NCBI GenBank assembly: GCA_025201845.1
Contig: MU603936.1
Span: 164,148-228,147, forward strand
Origin: Martensiomyces pterosporus
Lineage: Eukaryota; Kickxellomycota; Kickxellomycetes; Kickxellales; Kickxellaceae
Direction of reading: 5' to 3'
Length of the DNA: 64,000 nt
A program made the position numbers and the translations under genes. The notes under the pieces were generated by a model. That model worked only from the letters and a program-made list of their open reading frames with translations. It had not been told where the DNA came from and did not search any database. Position 1 is the stretch's first letter, and each line of letters begins with the position of its first letter. Positions 21,701 through 29,354 of this stretch are shown one piece after another.

Positions 21701-22533
21701 TCAAAGTGTACACCTACCAATCCAGCCGTGTATCAACCCAATGCCTGACAAAGTCCGATGCAAAAGGCGAATGTGTGAGCAGCACGCTCAATCTGGCGTC
21801 CCCAGACAGCCACGGCTTGGCTGGGCTGCTGCAGAAAGCTGCGCCGCGCGGCTCGAAGCCGTTCTGCTTTACCCGGAACACAGCAGACTTCTACCACTGC
21901 AAGATCCCCTGGGACATTGCCAGTAGCGGTGCAGACGATGGGTGGAGCCCAGCAGCGGCTATCAATGTCACCAGCGTTAGCCATACTGCGGCATCCGTGG
22001 ACCACGGAACGCTGTTCACAGTGGCCATCAACTTCACTGCTCCGGAGACTCGGACATGTTTTATCGATTTCGGCAGCCACCGCGGGTTCTCGCCCCAATC
22101 GTACCCCAACCCGCGCCCAGCCTTGCCTCCCCTTGAGCCTACAACAAACAGCACAGATGATGCGCCGGTCATTGACCGCGTCACCCTGCCGGTTATCGAG
22201 CGTGCTAGGTTCGTCCACGGAGTGTCGGGCGCATCAGCACCCATTGTCGAACCTGTGTATGACCGAGATGCCATATTTTCGGGTCGCATATTCGCTCACA
22301 AGAGGGATTTTGATGCGGATGGGCGGTTTGCAGCCATCGTGCAGTACTCGGTACCTCAGGTGAATGCCACCAGACCTGGTAATCTGAAGGTCGAGGTGTC
22401 GTGCTATTTCGACCTGGTCGATAAGCACACGCCCTTGCTCGCCTCGGTTGCTGGTGCATCGCCGGCTTGGGTGACGTTTACGCCGAACGGTAATACGCTG
22501 TCGCAGGTCACGCTTGTGGATGTTGAAATCTAG
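18784..22533 (+). CDS. PFF1: vacuolar membrane protease, M28 family (Pff1)
   Basis: Single exon; the first in-frame ATG, at 18784, gives 1249 aa. A first membrane helix lies near residues 48-72 (AIFLQLAAASLLVLFVAS). The luminal M28 zinc aminopeptidase domain follows, with ligands in QAHYDAVP, GAYDDGVG (bridging Asp), NIDWGEEIGLFGA (catalytic Glu pair) and FYHTSRDN. After it come about eight further membrane helices (about 480-930, interrupted by an acidic Ser-rich cytosolic loop), then a large luminal C-terminal domain with several N-glycosylation sequons. This layout is that of fungal Pff1 vacuolar membrane proteases and of ER aminopeptidase ERMP1. Peptide substrates in the vacuole are not known. 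Confidence 0.92.
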   Translation: MQGLSLPLSRRSSGTAEEGSSSSSTQQHEHAGDGTPAVPPKMSRAAGSWWVAVSAIFLQLAAASLLVLFVASSLTVSSTSSWILGRDVSLGDYISSARIERARLNTSIAGGSVKAGRIARDQVFDAERALDDLEEITRTPHSLNDPRSIQVRDYLRKTIQGIIEGSAAEFHDPTVNGTTAEFRDEGSLVYWEDSSLIVRVPGTSNQTESFLVQAHYDAVPISYGAYDDGVGVVVCLELLRNLVRYPVRNPVVINIDWGEEIGLFGAVLFARFHPWAEDIRGYLNLEAGGVGGRAMLFRASHPELLSAYKRAVQKPYASLIGNDAMRLGIVHSDTDFSIYTTRYGVPGLDLAFADHRNFYHTSRDNARHATVESVLSMGAAALSVTREIADSATILSSIPRSSRLPERPTAKPPTSGNATASSQHHPGVLTAADESFGALRDAISIQNLQHVIVAKGSVENNAIGNAVFYDILSRFMVVRSYTCELGLNIATGILGIALIVALQFPFTRPLPARASPGSLPDNLAALKPVERLVLQLGRGGFFSGLFEGLGVLLACYISALFGSLVFTGVMVNLVAPRLAYTHLYLQLLLQFSAAALSATCVLTAWVRRSRLPDIESMVWYSSALLRCLVLLFVVAPLNAKTIGLLYREQLYAWASLSAVVFTALMDQSTGVGKAWQAWLARIAPGRSGRRVADAPSDGDEERLLSRASASSRQENDDVSTSDNADASHDSVFVTGTLYAFSILRLLLGVFVPLVIGADTMLRQLVVFKDHLADGSPTAACLGIAALDITTFVVFLAPYALSIMIDVDRYWLIHYIGDLTTPYIQAALQKSSQIRPGGLFPSARSQISLRTNHAESRRSIDTESQHSYTEQAPDASAENNEAEESIIVLGSGARANNASEVNSVHSGGAQSSVGSNDDELGSRPLSTLYRKRESPETIGVRMIYVWTLTWLLLWVVTQLSTLAGESYDQKVNPLKVYTYQSSRVSTQCLTKSDAKGECVSSTLNLASPDSHGLAGLLQKAAPRGSKPFCFTRNTADFYHCKIPWDIASSGADDGWSPAAAINVTSVSHTAASVDHGTLFTVAINFTAPETRTCFIDFGSHRGFSPQSYPNPRPALPPLEPTTNSTDDAPVIDRVTLPVIERARFVHGVSGASAPIVEPVYDRDAIFSGRIFAHKRDFDADGRFAAIVQYSVPQVNATRPGNLKVEVSCYFDLVDKHTPLLASVAGASPAWVTFTPNGNTLSQVTLVDVEI

Positions 22534-22633
22534 CCCTCCACTCTGCTCTTTTCATTCCATTCTTATTTTTTTTAGCAGTGTTATCACAGCGCAAATAACC
22601 CGTGTGTCGCTATTGCTGGCGTGGCTAGAAGTG

Positions 22634-23215
22634 TTAGAAAATGCCTTCGATCGCGTCGACCAGTCCGACTGCACAGACCGTGCAGACGATGGTGATCAGG
22701 ATGGATTTGAATCCGTATCCAGGGAACAGCGCAACCACAGCAAAGATCCAGGCAAAGAGCAGCCCAATCGTAGCCACATGTACCAGCACGCTTGCACTTG
22801 CTTGCCAGTCCTGCAGATCCAGCGGCTCTCCAAGGACGCGCCGCCGCCATACAGAGGCGTAGAAGTACACAAACACAAAGGGCAGGAGCGCCAACATCGA
22901 CAGGTAGAGCCAAGTCATTGAGATGTGCGGGGTTTCGGGCTCATGGCGCAGACTGCGGTCTATCTCAAAGTGCCGGACAAACCATTGGAAGAACCAGGCA
23001 AGCACGAGGAATTTGACAATATGGGCGATTCGCGACGGTTGTGTGGTGGGCTCGTCTGTGTTTTGCGTCGGAGGCTCAAGCGGTGCTTGGCCGGTTGTCG
23101 CCAGGTGCTGGCCCTCTGTGGTGCTAGCCGGGGGTCCTTCATGTTGCTGCGCGTGCCTGGGGCGTGCCTGTGAGAAGAAGATCGCCTGCCCTTTCCTCAC
23201 GTCGTTTCCTGACAT
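22634..23215 (-). CDS. four-helix membrane protein, unrecognised
   Basis: 193 aa from the ATG at 23215. The N-terminal ~60 residues are polar. Four hydrophobic segments follow: about 64-82 (IVKFLVLAWFFQWFV), 100-120 (WLYLSMLALLPFVFVYFYA), 142-163 (VLVHVATIGLLFAWIFAVVA) and 170-188 (SILITIVCTVCAVGLVDAI). It is convergent with PFF1, with 100 nt between their ends. The topology is TMEM128-like but I do not see a diagnostic motif, so no function is assigned. Confidence 0.65.
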   Translation of the reverse strand: MSGNDVRKGQAIFFSQARPRHAQQHEGPPASTTEGQHLATTGQAPLEPPTQNTDEPTTQPSRIAHIVKFLVLAWFFQWFVRHFEIDRSLRHEPETPHISMTWLYLSMLALLPFVFVYFYASVWRRRVLGEPLDLQDWQASASVLVHVATIGLLFAWIFAVVALFPGYGFKSILITIVCTVCAVGLVDAIEGIF

Positions 23216-23444
23216 CGTGGTTCTTTTTAGGGATACAAGTGCTTTGCCTTATTGACTGTTAATGTAAGATACAAGGGCGCGAGACAAAAGGGCAAGGAGA
23301 CAGAACGCACAGCGAGGGGAGAAACCGCGTGAAACGACGTGCACAAAACGGAAAATGGGGGTACAGCTACAGCTCCACAAGCGACCATTCTTCCTGCGTA
23401 TGGGTTTTCTCTCAGGCACAGGAGAGCTGCAGCGATCAAATGAG

Positions 23445-23921
23445 CTATTGCCCATGGGCGTGAGCAGCACCTGGCTCTCTGACGTCAACCACATGCGAGG
23501 GGCCGCTTTCAGATATCGGTCTGTCGACCAAGTCCCCGGGACTCGGGAGCCGAGCCATGGGAACAATGATTGGCCTAAAGCTGGCTCTCGCCAGTACCGG
23601 GAGGTGGTAGTAGCTGGCTGTCGGAGCATTAGGAGGAGGCGAAGGCTTATTTAGTACCAAGGTTTGGACGCTCCAGTTGTCGCCACTATGCCATGGCAAT
23701 GCATCGTCGCCTGTGGGGGCTCGCAGCGTGTTGACACGGCTGAGCGGAACAGCCTCCTGTGGCTGGGTGCTGGGTGCTGCCGCTGTGTTTGGGCCAGTGG
23801 CCCCGTTGTCCTCGAACCCATTCGGATCGTAAATGCGTACTGCTGAGGCGACAAAGAACAGCAGGATCACGACGGCTATCACCACAAGAGCGGCTATTGA
23901 CATGGTGCTAGTTGCAGCCAT
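23445..23921 (-). CDS. small single-pass membrane protein, unrecognised
   Basis: 158 aa from the ATG at 23921 (an in-frame ATG at 23945 would add eight residues). One membrane helix right at the N-terminus (residues ~7-26, ALVVIAVVILLFFVASAV), then a Pro/Ser/Thr-rich cytosolic or extracellular tail (PPPNAPTASYYHLP, RLPSPGD). No domain recognised. The next minus-strand gene, at 24529, has the same plan. Confidence 0.5.
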   Translation of the reverse strand: MAATSTMSIAALVVIAVVILLFFVASAVRIYDPNGFEDNGATGPNTAAAPSTQPQEAVPLSRVNTLRAPTGDDALPWHSGDNWSVQTLVLNKPSPPPNAPTASYYHLPVLARASFRPIIVPMARLPSPGDLVDRPISESGPSHVVDVREPGAAHAHGQ

Positions 23922-23945
23922 TTTACCCTTGTCACTTTCCAGCAC

Positions 23946-24528
23946 GTGGAATGGCTGTTTGCTTTTGAAATAGTTTATTGAGGGCTGGAGAAGCCTCCGA
24001 TATGTATATTAGATGTAAACAACAATTAACATTGAACATAAAAGCAACAAAGAGACGACGCATATGAAAGGCGGCAAGAGAGAGAAGAGAGCTGACGTGG
24101 TACATGAGGCATAAACGCAAGAGAGTCACCAGCACGCTACCGCCAAGCGCACGCGGTGTTGACAAGCATAAATGGACAAAAGGACTGAGATGATGTGACA
24201 CCATGCATATATGGGCGGCAGAAGAGGAGCGTTGAGTTTCGTGTAGGGGCAGGGCCCGGCAGCACACTATGCACAGACGGTAAAAGCACAGTGTCCGGCC
24301 GGTTGTATGAAGCAAGCTGCGCTCTGTGGGTGAGCAAAGTCCAAGGCGAACAAGAGCCTTGTTTCATCCCTTGATCACGTGTGTCTGCCGACGGGTCAAG
24401 TGGGGCGGCTGCATCCTGCTCCTCTTGTGCAAGCCATATATGCACGGCAATAATCCACGCCCTTTTGCACAGCGAGCAGCAAAGGAAGGGGCAGGGAGGC
24501 ATCGGTCCCTCAGCAGAAAAGACACATC
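23946..24528. other. intergenic region between two small membrane-protein genes
   Basis: 583 nt, upstream of the gene at 23445-23921 and downstream of the one at 24529-24897. Minus strand moderately pyrimidine-rich. No further gene seen. Confidence 0.5.
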
Positions 24529-24897
24529 CTACACTCGCGCATGGTACACAATGGGCGGTGTCTGTGGGCGCTCAGGCACCGATACCGGATTATTATGTGC
24601 CACCTGCGCAGAGTCTTCCGTTTGCTCGGCCGTGACATCATCCGGGTTCGCTCCTCCGCTTTGCTGAAACAGCGTAATGCCGCTCAGGTTGTCGTCCTCG
24701 TTGCAGGTCTGTCCGCTCTGCCTGGTAGTGCGCGGGCGGCCAAATGCTGCGCCGCCGCCGCTGGTGGTGATTTCCTCGAGCGGGGACATACAGCATATCA
24801 TGTTTCTGTCCTCCTTGTTAGTTTTGAGGTAGGCCACGATGGCAAACACCACCAGGACGCCAAAGACAACAAATGGGATGATAGCGTTGGCATCCAT
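24529..24897 (-). CDS. small single-pass membrane protein, unrecognised
   Basis: 122 aa from the ATG at 24897 (MDANAIIPFVVFGVLVVFAI). An N-terminal membrane helix at residues ~5-24 is followed by KTNKED and a Cys pair (MICCMSP) that could be palmitoylated. The tail is polar and ends PQTPPIVYHARV. An upstream in-frame ATG at 25029 would add 44 residues that look non-coding. No family recognised. It is divergent from PTM1, with 854 nt between the starts. Confidence 0.5.
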   Translation of the reverse strand: MDANAIIPFVVFGVLVVFAIVAYLKTNKEDRNMICCMSPLEEITTSGGGAAFGRPRTTRQSGQTCNEDDNLSGITLFQQSGGANPDDVTAEQTEDSAQVAHNNPVSVPERPQTPPIVYHARV

Positions 24898-25751
24898 ATG
24901 CGCACACTCAAACCGGCATGGTCTTTTTACAAAGCACGCGAGAGGTGGTGTGGAAATCGGGCAGGGCGTCTGAAAGCAGCCGTGTGCAACAAAGCGATAA
25001 GGGGGAAAGAGAGCGGGGGAAGCAGACAAGTGTTTCTGAACGAGAAGGGGGCCTCAGCAAACCAGACGGATGGAGCGGCAGTACAAGAGAGATGGATGCG
25101 CTTGTCTCCCTTTTTATACAAGCGCTGCACAGCTCTCCCTTGGCGATTTTTGTGGAAAGGGGGCAGGGGGAGCGACGAGCAAGTTGCGACTGTCTACGAA
25201 ATGTGGTGGCATCGATTTGTGACGATCTGCGCGTAGAAAACACGCCATCCTCCGGGTATTTTCCCTCCTGTCCATGCCACTCAGCAGACACCCTGCTCTC
25301 ACATGGCCACACAAATCCCAATGTTGGGCAGCGCACCTTAGGCTTGCGGCTGCCCTTGGGCAGGAACAGTGCCAGCGAGGGCACTTGCCCCTGCGGATCC
25401 AAGGGTCTGTTCGGATCCAGTGACGCAGGCAGCGCTGGGCGGATGGGGGTGCAGCGCAGATTTCTTCGCCTGTGCCACATGTGCTTGGCGGGGGCGTTTG
25501 GGCGCGCGGACTGCTACGTGCTTGTTTTCCATTTCCCGCTTCTTTGCCCTCGTCCTTATCCGCACGCTAAATTCGCATCTCCATCCTCATTTCCTCCGCC
25601 CGCTTCCGCCAGCTTCCTCGCTTCCTACTCTTTATTGCACCCGAGGTTCCTGGCCACTCCAGCTCCAGCCCAGTCGGCCGAAACCCTGAAACACGTCACG
25701 CATTCAGCAAACCTTCGTATATACAGGGAGAGCCCTCAATTGCCTGGCAAG
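24898..25751. other. divergent promoter region, small membrane gene / PTM1
   Basis: 854 nt shared upstream region. The PTM1 frame stays open back to 24918, but the extension lacks any domain, its composition is unlike the gene, and the true start at 25752 is followed by a clear signal peptide. A pyrimidine-rich stretch, 25560-25740, precedes that start. Confidence 0.55.
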
Positions 25752-27731
25752 ATGCTTGGCAGGAAAACACCCAGTCTATTGCCCTTTCTACTCGGGGTCT
25801 CACTCTGGGGCCAGCAGGCGTCTGCCGAATATGGCTACCTGACGCACGAGTCAGGCGACGGGTTCAAGTGCGCCGGCGTCTATGGCTCGTCCAAGGAGCA
25901 CAGCGGCAAACGGTCGACGATTGAGCTCGAGTTCCCTCCGGAGCCGCCATCCGACATCGCCATAGCCATATTCGACTACTCTGACAGCAGATGGATCGGC
26001 ATCCCCGTCAAGAGCGGGACGCAGATCCCAGACGAGCAGGTCGGCATGCCTGAGACCTTCACCAACAGCGACGAGGACCCTGACAACAGCGACCGCCAGG
26101 AGGGCATCCACAGGTTCACCGTGTGCAACAACGAGACGATTGCGATGAGCTTGTGCTCGGAGGTTGATCGTGGACGTCCGCTGATCAACTACCGTGATAC
26201 CGCGGGCAACTTGCGCGTGTTCAAATCAACCATCTATAGCGACTACATCATGCTCAACAGGGCTGGTATTGGATATACGAGGCTGGAAAACAAAGACTGG
26301 CTGTCTGCGCATAACGGGACAGATAACCATGACGAGTCGTGGAGGAGCAAGGCTAGAACGTCATACGTCGATGGCGCCACTCTGGAGTGGTCGGCTGAGG
26401 GAACGCTAAAGGTCACGTACTTGGTCAACACCACGGGCTACTACTGCGTCGACGCTGCCAGTCTGCACGACTTCACAGCGCGCGCACAGTGGGCCAACGC
26501 GCACGGCCTCTTGCCGGCGAGCGAGTACCCAAAGCTGTACGTTTACTTTGTTCTTATGGTCGCGTATATCGGCATTGCAGTCGCTTGGGCATACATGTCG
26601 TGGCGCGTGTGGTCAGAGATCCTCCCCGTCCAGAACCAGCTGTTCGGCCTCATCTGCCTGCTGGCCGTCGACATGGGCATGAACTTTGGCTTCTGGAAGC
26701 AGTACAACACCGCGGGCAGCCCCAGCATCGTATTCTCTGTATTCACCGTCGTTATCGATGCCGGGCGCAACAGCCTTTCCTTCTTTATGCTTCTGGTCGT
26801 GGCGCTTGGCTGGGGCGTAGTTAGCCCGTCGCTGGGAAAGACCATGATCCGGTGCATCCTGCTTGCCATGCTCCACTTCTCTGCCGGCTGTCTTTATGGA
26901 GCGGGCATCATATTCAGAGATCCCCACGAGTCTGGGCCGCTTGGTCTTATTTACGTCGTCCCGCTCTCGTTCACAATGACGCTGTTCTACATCTGGACCC
27001 TCAGCGCCATCATCAACACGACGCAGTTACTGATGGCGCGCCAGCAATCGTACAAGCTGTCGATGTACAACAACCTGTGGCGCCTGCTGATGGTGTCCCT
27101 TGTCCTGCTGTTTATATTCTTTGTGCTCAACGTCATGCACACCGTGTTCTACAGCAGACCCAGCTTGGCTGCACGTGCCTGGCGCTGGAGGTGGTTCTGG
27201 ACCGACGGCTGGCTCAACCTGGAGTACTTTGTTGTTCTTTGCATCATCCTCTACTGGTGGAGACCCACGTCGCAGAACTACCGCTACAGCTTGGAGGAGC
27301 TTGCTGGCGACGAGGAGGAAGCTATGGAGCGCGATGCGGCGGCTAGACGCGACTCGTTTGATAACCCGCAGATGGGCGAGAATCTCGAGCTGGATGTCAT
27401 TGGTGGCAGTGCTAAGGGAGATAAGCGTGTGTCGATAGCTGGCGATGATGTGCAGTTTGTTGTTAACGACGACTCGGAGCTTGATAGTGACGAGGAGGGT
27501 GCTCACCAGGCCATATCGTCGCCGTCGCACCCACAGCAGCAGAAGAAGGGCGGGTATGCGCTGGCACCCAGTGGCTTGGATCGCAGTAGCTTGACTGATA
27601 GAAGCTCGAGGGCTGAGACGCTGTATGAAGCTCCGGATTACTCGGACGACGAGGATTTGGTCACCGGCGCGGCGAGCAGCAGTGCTGGCACCAACAGAAA
27701 GACAAAGGGAAGGCTGTCAAAGAATGACTAG
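25752..27731 (+). CDS. PTM1: Lung-seven-transmembrane family protein (Ptm1/TMEM87-like)
   Basis: 659 aa from the ATG at 25752, chosen because a signal peptide follows directly (LLPFLLGVSLWGQQASA). The luminal domain covers about residues 25-255 and includes paired Cys. Seven hydrophobic helices lie between about 260 and 510, ending in YWWRPTSQNYRYS, the conserved end of the LU7TM core. The cytosolic tail is acidic and Ser-rich (DEEEAMERD, DSDEEGAH). Yeast Ptm1 and human TMEM87A are Golgi/endosomal membrane proteins linked to trafficking; the molecular activity is unsettled. The family call is firm. Confidence 0.88.
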   Translation: MLGRKTPSLLPFLLGVSLWGQQASAEYGYLTHESGDGFKCAGVYGSSKEHSGKRSTIELEFPPEPPSDIAIAIFDYSDSRWIGIPVKSGTQIPDEQVGMPETFTNSDEDPDNSDRQEGIHRFTVCNNETIAMSLCSEVDRGRPLINYRDTAGNLRVFKSTIYSDYIMLNRAGIGYTRLENKDWLSAHNGTDNHDESWRSKARTSYVDGATLEWSAEGTLKVTYLVNTTGYYCVDAASLHDFTARAQWANAHGLLPASEYPKLYVYFVLMVAYIGIAVAWAYMSWRVWSEILPVQNQLFGLICLLAVDMGMNFGFWKQYNTAGSPSIVFSVFTVVIDAGRNSLSFFMLLVVALGWGVVSPSLGKTMIRCILLAMLHFSAGCLYGAGIIFRDPHESGPLGLIYVVPLSFTMTLFYIWTLSAIINTTQLLMARQQSYKLSMYNNLWRLLMVSLVLLFIFFVLNVMHTVFYSRPSLAARAWRWRWFWTDGWLNLEYFVVLCIILYWWRPTSQNYRYSLEELAGDEEEAMERDAAARRDSFDNPQMGENLELDVIGGSAKGDKRVSIAGDDVQFVVNDDSELDSDEEGAHQAISSPSHPQQQKKGGYALAPSGLDRSSLTDRSSRAETLYEAPDYSDDEDLVTGAASSSAGTNRKTKGRLSKND

Positions 27732-27885
27732 CCGCAGTCAACGCAATTCTCGGTGCAGACTCTTATTTTAGTTTAGTATTTTCATCATCTCGTGAAAGCA
27801 GATACACTCTCACTCGCAGCGTCTGATGCAGCCCACTCCAGCCCAGCTGGGTAGCTAGGAAATCGCTGGCCCTATCTCGAGTTGT

Positions 27886-28418
27886 ATGACAGACACCCCA
27901 GAAATCTGGACGACACCCCCCGACACCTGCCTCCTTGCGAAGACTTGGATCTGCTCGCCACTCCTCCTCGAGTACACCAAACTCGAGGGCAGCATAGACG
28001 ATCGGTGCTATCTGCACAAGACAGCAGCGCTGGGGTTCTCTGGGCTCACGGCCACCGCGACATCTGCGACTATCACGGGTGCACTCAAATCGAGACCCTT
28101 GTTTGTGGCACCACGCTTACAAGATACCGGCATGCTCTATACCAGGCACACAAGATGGTCCTTCCCGATGTTGACAGCTCTGTGGAGCACCTTGCCGGTG
28201 CAGTCATATTCTTGCGCTCCATTGGTATTGCTCTTGCCGACTTGAACATCAGAAATGCCATGGTTGACGAGGCCGTGGCGCCAGCCATTGTCGATTTCCA
28301 CCCACTTTGCATGACAGCAGGGCGTTTCTTCATTCTGAATACGATGCTACTTCCAGCAGCAGTGGCTAGAATAAGGGAATCTCTGGAAGCGCAGCGTGCT
28401 CTCCTTCGGAGATGGTGA
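27886..28418 (+). pseudogene. frameshifted protein-kinase-like sequence (pseudokinase remnant)
   Basis: Two overlapping plus-strand frames together read as a small kinase-like domain. The first frame (from 27886) gives LLLEYTKLEGSIDDRCYLHK. The second frame (from about 28040) gives GHRDICDYHGC, then LRSIGIALADLNIRN, which fits the catalytic-loop pattern HxDLxxxN with the His replaced, and AIVDFHPL in the place of DFG/DFD. The switch between frames falls around 28030-28050. No glycine-rich loop is evident. It resembles fungal kinase-like proteins of the 'DLNPxN...IIDFD' type, but the frame break and the altered residues suggest a degenerate copy. A sequencing error at the break is the alternative. 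Confidence 0.45.
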
Positions 28419-28617
28419 TGCAAACAGACTGGTGCACCTGGTGTGTGTTGCCGCCCAAAATTCACTGCCCTCATCAAGAATGACAAAACCAAACTTTCCT
28501 TTTTGTGCTAGGAAACGCTGAGAAGCACTGGAAGAAACCTTTCACATCACACTTAGACCACACGCCTTTTTCTTTTTCTTTTTTACTTCCAGGAGCTCTC
28601 GGGACATAGCAGCAGCA

Positions 28618-29265
28618 ATGGTCAGATTCAAGAATAGATATATATGCTTTGAGATACAGCTCCAGCTTGCTTCCCAGTCTGAGCAGCAGCAGCAGCACAC
28701 ACCTAGCATATCGACGAGAGGCGTCCATAACCTGGTTCGGGAGCAAGTGGTGCTGAACTTTGGCGATTCAGGTGCTGGCTCTATCCAGTCTGGGCTCCAG
28801 GGTAAGCAATACATGCGTGTGGGGGGCCCACTGCAGCAAGCGAGTGATTCTGGACTGCACTGGGTCGACCTGGACCACAGGTTGATCCACCAAAGCTTGC
28901 GCATATTCTAAATCCACTCTTTTTGCGCTGTACTTGGCGATTGTTTTGTAGTGAAGTATTTCAGTCCACGGACGCGGCTGGGCATTCTAAAGGTACCGCG
29001 AGATCACTATCAAATGGTGTGGGCAGCGCTGACACTCACAACACATTACAGCAAACACCCATGCTTGATCCGGGTATGGCATGTATCGGGCACGATCAAG
29101 AAATGCCAAAAGGCGGCTATTCGCGTGGACAGAGAGCTGATAGTCGCCTGGCATAAGGAGCAAGTAGAGCTTGCTAAACTGGGTGCTGTCCCTGTCACTG
29201 GCGACAGCGCTTTGACCAGCATGCTGCAAGAATCCGAAGCGCAGATATCGGCTGTCGATATGTGA
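28618..29265 (+). CDS. POP5: RNase P/MRP subunit Pop5
   Basis: Two exons, 28618..28801 and 28952..29265, giving 165 aa; the intron is 150 nt (GTAAGC...TTGTAG, phase 1). The N-terminus MVRFKNRYICFEI and then VREQVVLNFGDSGAG are the classic Pop5 start. The second exon opens VKYFSPRTRLGILKVPRDHY and continues with HVSGTIKKCQKAAI, the conserved RNA-binding core. Pop5 is a protein subunit of RNase P (pre-tRNA 5' processing) and RNase MRP (rRNA processing). The C-terminal extension past RVDRELI is less conserved. Convergent with the gene at 29355. Confidence 0.92.
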
Positions 29266-29354
29266 AACTGTCAGCGCGTTGTGCTGTTTTAGCCGTTGCT
29301 ATAGCATGCGTAATAAAAGTATAAAGCCATTAAGTGGGGGGTGGGTTAAATATG

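Noticed and set aside
24918..25751. N-terminal extension of the PTM1 frame
   Set aside because: Open by chance; the signal peptide directly after the ATG at 25752 marks the real start and the extension has no homology-like sequence.
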